Counted from the stretch's first letter, positions 7,128-16,250 are shown. The stretch is DNA of 64,000 nt from Polaromonas sp. (GCA_013298945.1 JAAFJR010000010.1:1-64000); one strand, 5' to 3'. Notes: generated from the sequence alone by a model not told the origin. Translations and numbers: made by a program.

Positions 7128-8828
7128 ATGACGTCGATTCCAAGCCCAGCCATCGTTGCACAAAGCGTGACTAAGCGCTTGTCGCGCCGAATTCTTTGGC
7201 TGTTTTGTTTGGCGTATATATTGCCTGGGTTTGTGGGGCGTGAACCTTGGAAAAACGCCGATGTTTCAGCGTTTGGCTACATGCTTGAGATTTTTAAGGG
7301 GCAAAGCAGTTGGCTTGCGCCACAATCTTTAGGTCAAGCGGCTGAAGGCTCAGCTTTGCTGCCATATTGGTTGGGTGTTTGGGCGATGCAATTATCGCCA
7401 AGCTGGCTAGAGCCAGCTTTTGCGGTGCGTTTGCCGTTCATGTTGTTGCTGGTTTTGACTTTTTTAGCGACTTGGCACGGCGTTTATTATCTAGCAAGAA
7501 GCCCACGTGCCCTGCCCGTTGTGTTTGCTTTTGGTGGCGAAGCCAAGCCCAAAGATTACGCCCGAACCATCGCTGATGGTGGCTTGCTAGCTTTGATCGC
7601 TTGCTTGGGTTTAGCCCAGTTTTCACATGAAACGACACCTGCATTACCGCAAGTTTGTTTCACTTCGATCATTTTCTATGCTGTGTCCGCCATGCCGTAC
7701 CACCGCATAGCAGCTGCGTTGGCGTTTTTAATGGGCTTGCTAGGTTTAACCATAAGTGGCGCACCCAGTGTTGCGATGGCCTTAGGTCTAGGAAGTGTGT
7801 TTATTTTTGCGACAGATACTCAGTTTGAGGACAGCAAACGAGATGCAGTAGAGCGTATAGACCGTGTGCGTTATGGTTTGTGGATGTTTTTTTGTGTGGT
7901 TTGCGCTGCAGTTGTAGCGACCACATTGAATTTATGGCGCTTCACGGCTGCTCTCCCTGTCGCAGCTTGGTCAGAGGCCCAAACGGCTAGTCGCTTGCTT
8001 TTATGGTTTGCTTGGCCAGCTTGGCCGTTGGCAATTTGGACCTTGTGGCGCTGGCGCCGGCAATATACGAGCCTGCATGTTGCCCTGCCCTTGTTGTTTG
8101 TAAGTGTTGCCGTACTCTCGATGCTTTTTACACACATTTCTGACCGAGCTTTGCTGCTAGGTCTGCCCGCTATGGCTACCCTAGCCGCTTTTGCGTTACC
8201 GACGCTAGAGCGCCGTTTGTCTGCTTTGATTGATTGGTTTACTTTGTTTTTCTTCAGCGTTGTCGGGCTGTTGATTTGGGGTATTTGGATCACCATGCAG
8301 ACGGGCACATCTTCACAGTCCATCATGCTGGTCAATAAATTGGTTCCTGGCTACGAGCCAAGTTTTTCGTGGTTGCCGTTTTTAGTGGCAATTCTAGGTA
8401 CCTTGTCATGGGTGTATTTGGTACTTTGGCGCGTAGGGCGGCACCGCACAGCCATGTGGAAAAGCATGGTTTTACCAGCGGGAGGCACGGCGTTGTGCTG
8501 GCTTTTGCTCATGACTTTATGGCTGCCTATGTTGGACTTTGCCCGAAGCTACGCGCCTTTGGTTCATCGCGTGGCAGAGACAGTTGGTAAACAGCCTTGC
8601 GTGCAAATACATGGTTTAAACCCAGGCCAAGCTGCTGCTTTCTCTTACCACGGCGCTATGCAATTGCAAGCCCTAAAGCCTGATGGTAAATGCACTTGGC
8701 TGATTGTTGACGCAGATGCAGAAAGCAGCTTGTCCAGTGTCAACATGTCGCTGTGGCGTTTTGTGACCAAGGTGCGACGGCCAACTGATGACAATGAAGA
8801 TGTGCTGCTCTACCGTCGTGTCAATTAA
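7128..8828 (+). CDS. Multi-spanning membrane protein, GT-C (family 39-like) glycosyltransferase
   Basis: 566 residues with about ten hydrophobic segments. Residues 20-60 carry GFVGREPWKNADVSAFGYML, an early periplasmic loop with acidic residues and an RxPW-type motif like ArnT/PMT-fold GT-C enzymes that use polyprenyl-phosphate sugars. The C-terminal 120 residues are soluble (HRVAETVGKQPCVQIHGLNP), as in many GT39 proteins. It is single, downstream of the rpmE2 terminator and converging on an isochorismatase gene. Substrate cannot be told; transfer of a sugar or aminosugar to an envelope lipid or glycan is the family's usual role. The family call is reasonable, not certain. Confidence 0.65.
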   Translation: MTSIPSPAIVAQSVTKRLSRRILWLFCLAYILPGFVGREPWKNADVSAFGYMLEIFKGQSSWLAPQSLGQAAEGSALLPYWLGVWAMQLSPSWLEPAFAVRLPFMLLLVLTFLATWHGVYYLARSPRALPVVFAFGGEAKPKDYARTIADGGLLALIACLGLAQFSHETTPALPQVCFTSIIFYAVSAMPYHRIAAALAFLMGLLGLTISGAPSVAMALGLGSVFIFATDTQFEDSKRDAVERIDRVRYGLWMFFCVVCAAVVATTLNLWRFTAALPVAAWSEAQTASRLLLWFAWPAWPLAIWTLWRWRRQYTSLHVALPLLFVSVAVLSMLFTHISDRALLLGLPAMATLAAFALPTLERRLSALIDWFTLFFFSVVGLLIWGIWITMQTGTSSQSIMLVNKLVPGYEPSFSWLPFLVAILGTLSWVYLVLWRVGRHRTAMWKSMVLPAGGTALCWLLLMTLWLPMLDFARSYAPLVHRVAETVGKQPCVQIHGLNPGQAAAFSYHGAMQLQALKPDGKCTWLIVDADAESSLSSVNMSLWRFVTKVRRPTDDNEDVLLYRRVN

Positions 8829-8858
8829 GCCGTATCAATTAAAAAGCTTTTTGCTGAT

Positions 8859-9458
8859 TTAACGAATTAAATCCAAAACAGCTTTAAATTGCGGATGGTC
8901 TGAAGACTCCAGCCATTCAAACGCAACCATTTCAACCGTCACCAACTCAGCACCGTTACCCGCCAAACGGTCAAAAGCGGCATCACGGTCGCGCTCTGTG
9001 CGTGAACCGCAGGCATCTGCGACCACCCAAACGTCAAACTCTTCTTCAATCAACGACAGTGCCGTCTGCAAAAAGCAAACGTGCGTCTCCATACCAGCCA
9101 ACACAATCGTTTGACGCTGGTTTTCAGGCTCTTTTTGCATGTGTTTAGGCATGCTTCTTGCGTTGGAAGATGGCTTGGGTGTACCAATATTGCGCAGCAA
9201 ATCGCCCAAACCTTCAGCACAAGCGTCGAAATGCGTTTTTGCTACAGTTTGAGCACAAAAAGCTTTAAGCGATGGGTCGTTTGGTCCCAAGCCGTCAGGG
9301 TTTTGCTCTGTGCCGATAGTGGGTACACGCAAAAGTTTGGCGATTTTGGCTAATTTGAGTGCTTGCGCAATCACGAACTGGCTTTCGTGAATAGCTGGCA
9401 GCAAACGAGTTTGGTAGTCGATAAGAACGAGTTGAGATTCTGTACTGGTCAATAACAT
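8859..9458 (-). CDS. Isochorismatase-like cysteine hydrolase
   Basis: 199 residues with the isochorismatase/nicotinamidase fold. The catalytic triad can be placed: Asp in LVLIDYQTRLLP (about residue 14), Lys in VAKTHFDA (about 74), and Cys in AGMETHVCFLQTAL (about 128), with the usual cis-peptide region just before. An insert of about 20 polar residues (TPKPSSNARSMPKHMQKEPE) lies before the last strand and is not common in the family. Members hydrolyse amides or enol ethers such as nicotinamide or isochorismate; the substrate here is unknown. No good ribosome binding site is seen before the ATG. Single gene with no informative partners. Confidence 0.85.
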   Translation of the reverse strand: MLLTSTESQLVLIDYQTRLLPAIHESQFVIAQALKLAKIAKLLRVPTIGTEQNPDGLGPNDPSLKAFCAQTVAKTHFDACAEGLGDLLRNIGTPKPSSNARSMPKHMQKEPENQRQTIVLAGMETHVCFLQTALSLIEEEFDVWVVADACGSRTERDRDAAFDRLAGNGAELVTVEMVAFEWLESSDHPQFKAVLDLIR

Positions 9459-9606
9459 AGGAGGTTTTTTACCGATTAAGTTAGGGTTTGAATTAGGGTT
9501 TTAGGTGCGATTTACGCAACTTAATTCGCTAAACATGCTTTTTATTAGTGAGACAATGTTTTTTGTCAGATATATATTAATGTTCATTTTATAGCTAGAG
9601 GTTGCA

Positions 9607-11025
9607 ATGGTTTTTTATGATGAAATGTATGGCTTAGATGCCCAACGTAAATTGCCTTTGGATCACTATCAGGCCTACCAAAGTTGGGCTAAAGGTTACT
9701 CGCCCGACGCAATGGCTGGAAAACGAGCACAAGCGGATGCGGCTTTCAGGCAAGTGGGCATCACCTTCGCTGTCTATGGTGACGATGCAGGCACGGAGCG
9801 ATTGATTCCGTTTGACTTGATTCCTCGCGTCATTCCCTCCAAAGAGTGGACAACCTTGCAAAAGGGCTTGATTCAGCGTGTGCAAGCGCTGAACATGTTC
9901 ATCCATGATGTGTATCACAACCAAAACATCATCAAAGCGGGTGTTGTTCCAGCTGAGCAAATCTTTTTAAACGCCCAATACCGCCCGCAAATGCAAGGCG
10001 TGGATGTGGCGGGCAACAACTATTGTCATATTGCGGGTGTCGATATAGTGCGGGCTGGCCAAGGCGAGTTTTATGTTTTAGAGGACAATTTGCGTGTACC
10101 GTCTGGCGTGTCATACATGCTGGAAGACCGCAAAATGATGATGCGATTGTTCCCAGAAGTGTTCAACGCCATGCCGATAGCGCCGATTGAGCATTATCCA
10201 GACTTGCTGCTAGAGACTTTGCGTGCTAGCGCGCCTTCAGGCGTGGATGAACCCAATGTGGTGGTGATGACGCCTGGCATGTACAACTCAGCTTACTTTG
10301 AACACGCTTTTTTAGCGCAGCAAATGGGTGTGGAGCTGGTAGAAGGTAAAGACTTGTTTGTCGACGATGGGCTGGTTTACATGCGCACCACCCAAGGTCC
10401 GCAACGCGTAGACGTGATTTACCGCCGGATTGATGACGACTATTTAGACCCATTGGTTTTCCAAGCGGACTCTACTTTAGGTGTGCCAGGCTTGATGTCG
10501 GTTTACCGCGCTGGCCGCATCAGCATTGCCAATGCTGTGGGTACGGGCATTGCCGATGACAAATCGACCTACCCTTTTATACCTGACGTGATCAAGTTTT
10601 ATCTTGGCGAAGACCCTATTCTTAACAATGTGCCCACTTACCAATGCCGCAAACCGCAAGAGTTGTCGTATGTGCTGGCTAATTTGTCCAACTTGGTGGT
10701 CAAAGAAGTTCATGGTGCGGGGGGTTATGGGATGTTGGTAGGGCCTGCGGCTAGCCAAGCACAAATTGAAGATTTCCGCGCACGGCTGATTGCCAAACCA
10801 GAGGGCTACATCGCTCAACCAACTTTGGCTTTGTCCACCTGCCCTACTTTCGTCGAAAACGGTATTGCACCTAGGCACATTGATTTGCGCCCCTATGTTT
10901 TGTGCGGCAAGGAAACCAAGCTTGTGCCGGGCGGTTTGTGCCGCGTGGCTTTGGAAGAAGGCTCGCTGGTGGTGAACTCATCGCAAGGTGGTGGTACGAA
11001 AGACACTTGGGTGCTTCAAGACTAA
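9607..11025 (+). CDS. Circularly permuted ATP-grasp type 2 protein
   Basis: 472 residues of the DUF404/DUF407 (CP_ATPgrasp_2) family: FYDEMYG at the start, a VYGDDAGTERLIPFD segment near residue 58, VLEDNLRVPSGVSYMLEDR near 155, and LVVKEVHGAGGYGMLVGP near 365 as nucleotide-binding parts. GAGG stands 5 nt before the ATG. It is followed by alpha-E and transglutaminase genes, the standard three-gene association. Comparative work on ATP-grasp amidoligases predicts that such sets form and process amide or peptide bonds, but the product is not known to me. Upstream, 9459-9606 is a gene-free promoter region with two close TTAGGGTTT-like words. Confidence 0.9.
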   Translation: MVFYDEMYGLDAQRKLPLDHYQAYQSWAKGYSPDAMAGKRAQADAAFRQVGITFAVYGDDAGTERLIPFDLIPRVIPSKEWTTLQKGLIQRVQALNMFIHDVYHNQNIIKAGVVPAEQIFLNAQYRPQMQGVDVAGNNYCHIAGVDIVRAGQGEFYVLEDNLRVPSGVSYMLEDRKMMMRLFPEVFNAMPIAPIEHYPDLLLETLRASAPSGVDEPNVVVMTPGMYNSAYFEHAFLAQQMGVELVEGKDLFVDDGLVYMRTTQGPQRVDVIYRRIDDDYLDPLVFQADSTLGVPGLMSVYRAGRISIANAVGTGIADDKSTYPFIPDVIKFYLGEDPILNNVPTYQCRKPQELSYVLANLSNLVVKEVHGAGGYGMLVGPAASQAQIEDFRARLIAKPEGYIAQPTLALSTCPTFVENGIAPRHIDLRPYVLCGKETKLVPGGLCRVALEEGSLVVNSSQGGGTKDTWVLQD

Positions 11026-11090
11026 ACCTTTATTAATTAATTGATTAATTAACCAATGAATTAAAAATAATAAATTTCAAAGAAATCAAC

Positions 11091-12038
11091 ATGTTAAGCT
11101 CAACCGCAGATCATTTATTTTGGATGGCACGCTACACAGAGCGCGCCGAAAACACCGCCCGCATGCTGGATATTCATCTGCAAAGTAGCCTGTTAGCCGG
11201 TGGACGCAGCGAGTTACAACGCGGTCAAGCCGCCCGCGCTGTGTTGCTAATTTCAGAACTCATACCCGCTTACGAAGCCGCCCACAGTGGCTTGAGCAGC
11301 GAATCGGTCTTGAAATTCATGGTGTCTAGCACGACCAACGGCTCTAGCATTTACAACGCCATTTACTCCGCCCGTGAAAATGCACGTGCTGTGCGTGGCG
11401 CTATCACCACCGAACTATGGGAAACAATCAACGTGACATGGTTAGAACTACAAGTACGTCTAGAAAACGACGCTTGGGTTAAAGACATGCCCGCATTCTT
11501 TGAATGGGTCAAACACCGCGCTCATTTAACCCGTGGCGTAACAGCGGGAACCATGCCGCGTGACGATGCGTATCGGTTCGTTGCTCTGGGTACGGCGTTG
11601 GAACGGGCTGACAATGTGGCTCGTTTGCTGGACGTGAAGTTCTTTGAGGGCGCTGCCGCTGAGTTGCAAAATTGGGATGCTAAAGGCGAGTATTACCACT
11701 GGGCAGCGATTTTGCGCAGCGTCTCAGGTTTTGAAATTTACCGCAAAACCTACCGAGATACCATCACCCCCACCCGCGTAGCGGAGCTTTTGATTTTGAG
11801 GGCAGACATGCCAAGGTCACTTTTGGCGGCGATGAACGCGCTGTGCAACCATCTGCAAAAGCTGGCTAATTCACGCAGTTCAAACACGCTAAGAGCGGCT
11901 GGCTTACTGCAAGCGCAGATTCAATTCACGCATATTGATGACATTTTGCAGCAAGGTTTGCATGCGTATTTGACGCAGTTTTTGGTCAGCATCAACCACA
12001 TTGGCAAAGGCATTAGCCAAGACTTTTTGGTTGCTTGA
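11091..12038 (+). CDS. Alpha-E domain protein
   Basis: 315 residues, all-helical alpha-E family (formerly DUF403): starts MLSSTADHLFWMARYTERAENTARML, the diagnostic opening, and has GTALERADNVARLLDVKF near residue 165. It lies 65 bp after the ATP-grasp gene; the gap contains an AT-only inverted repeat (TTAATTAAT and ATTAATTAA arms). Alpha-E proteins occur almost only with circularly permuted ATP-grasp and transglutaminase proteins and may act as the partner or scaffold of the ligase. No catalytic residues are known to me. Confidence 0.93.
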   Translation: MLSSTADHLFWMARYTERAENTARMLDIHLQSSLLAGGRSELQRGQAARAVLLISELIPAYEAAHSGLSSESVLKFMVSSTTNGSSIYNAIYSARENARAVRGAITTELWETINVTWLELQVRLENDAWVKDMPAFFEWVKHRAHLTRGVTAGTMPRDDAYRFVALGTALERADNVARLLDVKFFEGAAAELQNWDAKGEYYHWAAILRSVSGFEIYRKTYRDTITPTRVAELLILRADMPRSLLAAMNALCNHLQKLANSRSSNTLRAAGLLQAQIQFTHIDDILQQGLHAYLTQFLVSINHIGKGISQDFLVA

Positions 12039-12068
12039 TTGTATTTTTAAATAGTTATATATCGATAT

Positions 12069-12113
12069 TTACTATAAAAATAATAGCTGCTTAGGCAATA
12101 AATACGCCGTCTA
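12069..12113 (+). repeat. Palindromic repeat copy (intergenic, forward)
   Basis: TTACTAT, spacer, ATAGCTGCTTAGG, then CAATAAATACGCCGTCTA. It lies between the alpha-E and transglutaminase genes, so it would be transcribed in the operon. The TAG stop word is intact. Confidence 0.85.
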
Positions 12114-12147
12114 AAACCCTACTCAATACCCTAAAATTGATTATATT

Positions 12148-12954
12148 ATGCGACTCATCATCAAACACAACACGCACTACCATTACACTGATGCGCCCAA
12201 GCATTTGATCCAGCTGCTGCGCCTCACACCTCGCTTGGATGCTCACCAACGTATGGTTGACTGGCGCATCAGCTCACCCGGCAAGATTACTGGTTTTACC
12301 GATGCGTTTGGCAACCTCAGCCACAGCCATGTCGTCAACACGCCTTATTCAGATTTGAATATTTTGATTGAAGGCACGGTTGATCTTCTCCCTTTGGTTG
12401 ACGGGGTTATCGCAGCAGACGAAAACAGCCAAGCCGTACCCACTATCGCCTACATGGTACCTACCAGTTTGACCGCTGGATTTACTGAACTTGACGCTTT
12501 TACGCAGCAAGTATTGCCAAACGGCCTTCATAACGGTCAAGATGTGTTGGCTTTAGCTTCGGCCATTTGCGCAAAAATCGCTTACGTCACTGGCGATACA
12601 GACGTCACCAGCACGGCCAAACAAGCGTTTAACCAAGCCAGCGGCGTTTGCCAAGACCATGCGCACATCATGATTGCTGCATGCAGAAACCTAGGCGTTA
12701 GCGCCCGCTATGTCAGTGGCTACGTTGATCCAGGTAACAGCCACGAGGCTGCCACCCACGCATGGGTGGACGTGTGGTTGGGCGCACATTGGGTCAGTGT
12801 GGATGTGACAAATAGCATTTTTGCCAGTGATTCACACTGCCGTTTAGCTATTGGCCGCGACTATTTGGATGCTTGCCCGATACGAGGTATTCGTGAAGGC
12901 GGCTTGACTGAAAAGCTAGATGTATCTGTAATCGTACAAACTTTTCAACAATAG
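12148..12954 (+). CDS. Transglutaminase-like cysteine protease family protein
   Basis: 268 residues. The N-terminal bacterial transglutaminase-like region opens MRLIIKHNTHYHYTDAPKH. The catalytic core follows: Cys in ASGVCQDHAHIMIAACR (about residue 170), His in THAWVDVWLG (about 207), and Asp in SVDVTNS (about 223). Family length is normal. Third gene of the ATP-grasp/alpha-E/transglutaminase cluster, separated by 109 bp that contain a palindromic repeat. It likely hydrolyses or transfers an amide or peptide bond made by the ATP-grasp partner; this is inference from the gene association. Confidence 0.9.
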   Translation: MRLIIKHNTHYHYTDAPKHLIQLLRLTPRLDAHQRMVDWRISSPGKITGFTDAFGNLSHSHVVNTPYSDLNILIEGTVDLLPLVDGVIAADENSQAVPTIAYMVPTSLTAGFTELDAFTQQVLPNGLHNGQDVLALASAICAKIAYVTGDTDVTSTAKQAFNQASGVCQDHAHIMIAACRNLGVSARYVSGYVDPGNSHEAATHAWVDVWLGAHWVSVDVTNSIFASDSHCRLAIGRDYLDACPIRGIREGGLTEKLDVSVIVQTFQQ

Positions 12955-13026
12955 TCTATACAAATCAACAGGTTACAGTATTCATTTAACTTGACTTCTT
13001 TGCCTAAAGTGGTTACCCTAGCAACG

Positions 13027-13731
13027 ATGTCTAGCCAAGTTCTGATTCAAAAGCCAATTCACACTTCTCACGCACCTCTTGGTCACGCTGCAAAGATTCA
13101 TGCAAAACGCAGTACCAAGTTTGTGGCGTCGGCTGTCTTGGTGTTTGGTTTGAGTCTGTCTCAAGCGGCGCTTGCTATCAATACTGAGCCACCCGCACCG
13201 GTGGATGACATGCAAGCGTTGCTGGTCAGCAAAGGCCTATTGTCGAAAATTGGTGGACAAATTGTGCAAAAGAGCGAGTCCGTGGTTCAGGAAGTCAGCG
13301 AACGCACCACAAACTTGATCAGCACTGCGGTCGGTTTGATGGGCATTCCCTACCTGCGCGGCGGTAATTCTGCAGAAACTGGCTTCGACTGCAGCGGTTT
13401 TGTTCGCTACATCTACAAAGAAACCATTGGCTTGGTTCTCCCTCGCAGCGCAGACCAGCAAGCAAACACAACGCAAAAAATCGACAGAAGCGAGCTCAAA
13501 CCGGGTGATTTAGTGTTTTTCAACACCATGAAACGCACCTTCAGCCATGTTGGTATTTATTTGGGTGAAGGCAAATTCATCCACTCCCCCCGCTCAGGCG
13601 CCAGTGTTCGCATCGAAGACATGCGTATTCCCTATTGGAATGTGCGCTTTGATGGCGCAAGGCGCGTGCAAGGCGGCTTGGACGAGTCAAAAATTCAAGC
13701 GCTTCAAACAGCTGACACGGTTTCTCGTTAA
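13027..13731 (+). CDS. Exported NlpC/P60 (C40) peptidoglycan peptidase
   Basis: About 234 residues. After a basic segment there is a signal peptide (FVASAVLVFGLSLSQAALA). The C-terminal NlpC/P60 domain has the triad Cys in FDCSGFVRYIY, His in FSHVGIYLG and His in FIHSPRSG, plus the GGNSAETGFDCSG opening. Members cut D-Glu to diamino acid bonds in wall peptides. I took the ATG at 13027; a TTG at 12991 is also in frame and neither has a strong ribosome binding site. It lies on the same strand just after the transglutaminase gene and may be part of that cluster. Confidence 0.88.
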   Translation: MSSQVLIQKPIHTSHAPLGHAAKIHAKRSTKFVASAVLVFGLSLSQAALAINTEPPAPVDDMQALLVSKGLLSKIGGQIVQKSESVVQEVSERTTNLISTAVGLMGIPYLRGGNSAETGFDCSGFVRYIYKETIGLVLPRSADQQANTTQKIDRSELKPGDLVFFNTMKRTFSHVGIYLGEGKFIHSPRSGASVRIEDMRIPYWNVRFDGARRVQGGLDESKIQALQTADTVSR

Positions 13732-13756
13732 ACAGTTACTCAATAGCCATCAAATA

Positions 13757-13806
13757 TTGCTATGCTTTTTATAGCTATTTAGGCAATAAAAACGCTGGCT
13801 AGAGGC
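13757..13806 (+). repeat. Palindromic repeat copy (intergenic, forward, variant end)
   Basis: TTGCTAT, GCTTTTT, ATAGCTATTTAGG, CAATAAAAACGCTGGCTAGAGGC. The CTAGAGGC ending differs from the others and resembles a wider repeat family I remember from Comamonadaceae. Downstream of the NlpC/P60 gene. Confidence 0.8.
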
Positions 13807-13840
13807 GAAAATACTCTAAAAATCAGCAATAATACCGCTG

Positions 13841-13862
13841 AAAAAAGCTTATAAGCTTTTTT
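13841..13862. terminator. Candidate terminator after the NlpC/P60 gene
   Basis: AAAAAAGCTT, AT, AAGCTTTTTT is a perfect inverted repeat ending in a T run; it could act in either direction. Confidence 0.6.
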
Positions 13863-13989
13863 GGGGTTTTATACGCTCTCAAAGTTCTCTATACCTTTCG
13901 GTCTATACCTTAAAGTACTTGTGAGTAACTGCTCATTTCCTTAACATTTAACTAATTCACGGTTTTGTGAATGCTTAAGGGGTAGTGAA

Positions 13990-14793
13990 ATGAATTCTTG
14001 CAAACATTTGATGGCGGCTGCTCTTGTAGCTTCTTTGACTGCCTGTGGCGGCGGTAGCGGTACACCAGAAACGACGGAAACACCAACGCCAGCACCAGCA
14101 CCAGCACCAGCTGCGGGCGGCTCTCCCACACCTACGCCTGTTCCGGCACCCACCCCCACCCCTCCTGGTGCGCCAGTGCCAACACCTGCGCCAAGCGTCA
14201 GCATCACGCCCACGCCAACCAGCTGCACCGCAGCGCCGGTTGCTACGGGACAACCCTTCAGCCGTGTTTTTAAAGGGTGTAGTGCCTCAAACGTCGCTAT
14301 TTACTACGAACTCACAGAATGCGTCAGGCAAAACAGTACGGGTTTGATATGGCAGGGACACAGTCCCCGCGCAGGTGCTCCTAATACGAATTCAAATAAC
14401 GTGCTGAATAACTATGACAGCACCACAATTAAACAAAAGTTTCAAGGAACTGCATATCCAACCCAGGCAGATATAGATTCTACTTTGAACACAGTAGCCT
14501 ACAAAAATGGAGTTAATGCATATGGCTTGTGTGGGTTTAATAACTGGCGATTACCAACCATACAGGAGTTGTACAGCGGCATGAGTGACGAATTTTATTC
14601 GCACCCTTCAGCTAACTTTGCCGAAGTATTTCCCAATACTCCAAGCAATGGTTTGTATTGGTCATCATCGACTGTCACACTTTCAATTTCATCTATTTAC
14701 AACATTGCGACTAGAGCTGAAGGAGGCTCATACAGAGAGGGTGTTGATAGAGATGGGCGCCGAGTCATCCTCGCTCGTCTAGTTCGCAATTAA
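13990..14793 (+). CDS. DUF1566-domain lipoprotein (first of two tandem paralogues)
   Basis: 267 residues. A lipoprotein signal with lipobox LTAC is followed by GGGSG, so Cys19 is probably lipidated. Then comes a Pro/Thr/Ala-rich linker of about 60 residues. The C-terminal DUF1566 (Lcl-like) domain has NSTGLIWQG, LCGFNNWRLPTIQEL, LYWSSS and a final RLVRN. In Legionella this C-terminal domain type occurs in a collagen-like adhesin; here a surface-exposed domain on a flexible stalk is likely, though its ligand is unknown. AAGGGG lies before the ATG. The next gene is a paralogue with the same layout, suggesting local duplication. Confidence 0.85.
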   Translation: MNSCKHLMAAALVASLTACGGGSGTPETTETPTPAPAPAPAAGGSPTPTPVPAPTPTPPGAPVPTPAPSVSITPTPTSCTAAPVATGQPFSRVFKGCSASNVAIYYELTECVRQNSTGLIWQGHSPRAGAPNTNSNNVLNNYDSTTIKQKFQGTAYPTQADIDSTLNTVAYKNGVNAYGLCGFNNWRLPTIQELYSGMSDEFYSHPSANFAEVFPNTPSNGLYWSSSTVTLSISSIYNIATRAEGGSYREGVDRDGRRVILARLVRN

Positions 14794-14824
14794 TTTACCT
14801 TCAAAGAATATAGAAAGAAATAGT

Positions 14825-15547
14825 ATGAATTATCCAATAATTGCCACAAGTATCTGCCTCGCCATACTACTTACCGCCTGTGGTGGCGGCGGTGGTGATG
14901 CAACTTCGCCCACGGAAACGCCTGCACCTACCCCCACCCCAGCGAGAACACCCGCTCCTGAACCAACACCAACATCAACTCCAACTCCAACTCCAACTCC
15001 AACTCCAACGCCAACTCCAACTCCTACAGCTGAACCAACTACAGGCTACGGCTATGTCACAAACCCATCGGGCGGTAACTACGGCATTCAGTGTGCTAAA
15101 GATTATTCGACGGGGTTGATTTGGGAAGGTAAAAACCCAAACCCAGCGCATCCGCAAGGGATTGGGCGTACGTATACCAATTATGACAACACCGCTGCCA
15201 CGCAAGTGCGGGTTTCTACACCTACTTGCCCAAGTTGCACAAGGCAACCCACGGCGAGTGAAGTCTCTGCAGCGACCAACTCTTTGGGCTATAGAAATAG
15301 CATCAACAGCATCGCTCTTTGCGGGTTTTCCGATTGGCGCTTGCCAACCATAGACGAGTTGGCTGCGCTAGGCCAAATTAGCAGCAAGTTAGCTGATTTT
15401 CCCGAGACAAGTACGGGTACTTATTGGTCTAGCTCTGCTGCAAACAGAGATGACAACGGTGTTGTAGTGCGACCTCCAGCTACGTCGGGTAACAAAGAAT
15501 CGCGTGGCGACACCTTTGGAATACGTCTGGTACGCTCAAGTCGCTAA
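14825..15547 (+). CDS. DUF1566-domain lipoprotein (second tandem paralogue)
   Basis: 240 residues. Lipobox LTAC then GGGGGD, a Thr-Pro repeat stalk (residues about 30-70), then DUF1566: DYSTGLIWEGK, LCGFSDWRLPTIDELAALG, YWSSSAANRDDNG, FGIRLVRSSR. Same architecture as the gene 31 bp upstream, but the stalk is a hexanucleotide array in DNA, so its length can change by replication slippage without a frameshift. Probably an outer-membrane-anchored surface protein; partner unknown. Confidence 0.85.
   Translation: MNYPIIATSICLAILLTACGGGGGDATSPTETPAPTPTPARTPAPEPTPTSTPTPTPTPTPTPTPTPTAEPTTGYGYVTNPSGGNYGIQCAKDYSTGLIWEGKNPNPAHPQGIGRTYTNYDNTAATQVRVSTPTCPSCTRQPTASEVSAATNSLGYRNSINSIALCGFSDWRLPTIDELAALGQISSKLADFPETSTGTYWSSSAANRDDNGVVVRPPATSGNKESRGDTFGIRLVRSSR
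14976..15024 (+). repeat. Hexanucleotide microsatellite coding a Thr-Pro stalk
   Basis: About eight ACTCCA units, one with a G substitution, coding alternating Thr and Pro in the second DUF1566 lipoprotein. Confidence 0.9.
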
Positions 15548-15596
15548 ATTTTAAGCCGCTAACAACAACCTCCTAAGCTTACGCTATCATTTAAGA

Positions 15597-16250
15597 ATGC
15601 CCATACCAGCCAACCCGCGCATCTTAGTTGCAGACGACCACGCCATGATGCGGGACGGCATTGTGTTGATGATTCAAACCACTTGGCCAAGCAGTACTTG
15701 CGATGTTGCGCACGATTTTGTCGGCGTTATGGCCAAATTAGATGCTCAAACTGCTGAACGCACTTTTGATGCGGTGATCCTAGATTTACGCATGCCAGGA
15801 ATGCGCGGCGTGGAAAGTGTGGGGCAGATTACCCAAAGCGCTATGGGTGTGCCAGTCATTGTTTGCACTGCTTTAGAAGATCCAAGTTTAGTACAGCGAT
15901 TACTGAGTAGTGGTATTTACTGCGCAGTAAATAAAACCAAAGGCGCTGATGAACTGCTGTCACAGCTTAAAGTTGCTCTTGAAATGCCACGTCAATCCCT
16001 TGCATCGTCCTCTCGCTTAAGTGCTGAACTCAATCCATATTCGGTTGATATGCAAGGCAGTGCCCAACTCACTCCCAGACAACGTGAAATTTTGAAGCAG
16101 TTGCACACAGGCAAACCCAGTAAAGTGATTGCATCTCAGCTTGGTATTGGTTTAGGTACGATAAAAAGCCATTTACATACGCTGTATGCGGTGATGGGGG
16201 TTAGCACGCGTTCTGAAGCTATCGTGAAGTCACAGAATTGGTTGTTATGA
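15597..16250 (+). CDS. NarL/LuxR-type response regulator
   Basis: 217 residues. The receiver domain has the acidic pair in VADDHAMMRD, phosphoacceptor Asp in VILDLRMPGM (about residue 62) and the conserved Lys in VNKTKGADEL. The C-terminal LuxR helix-turn-helix is LTPRQREILKQLHTGKPSK followed by IASQLGIGLGTIKSHLHTLY. Its stop overlaps the ATG of the hybrid kinase (TTATGA), so the pair is translationally coupled and very likely cognate. Targets unknown; the tandem DUF1566 lipoprotein genes just upstream on the same strand are possible ones. Confidence 0.93.
   Translation: MPIPANPRILVADDHAMMRDGIVLMIQTTWPSSTCDVAHDFVGVMAKLDAQTAERTFDAVILDLRMPGMRGVESVGQITQSAMGVPVIVCTALEDPSLVQRLLSSGIYCAVNKTKGADELLSQLKVALEMPRQSLASSSRLSAELNPYSVDMQGSAQLTPRQREILKQLHTGKPSKVIASQLGIGLGTIKSHLHTLYAVMGVSTRSEAIVKSQNWLL

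Noticed and set aside
7438-8590. Several small frames within the GT-C-like gene
   Set aside because: Shadows in other frames of a long membrane-protein gene, without starts or domains.
9481-9506. Telomere-like TTAGGGTTT words before the ATP-grasp gene
   Set aside because: Only two imperfect copies in a promoter region; no replicon end is expected inside a chromosomal segment.
14976-15247. Antisense Trp/Ser-rich frame over the Thr-Pro stalk
   Set aside because: Direct result of the ACTCCA microsatellite read on the other strand.
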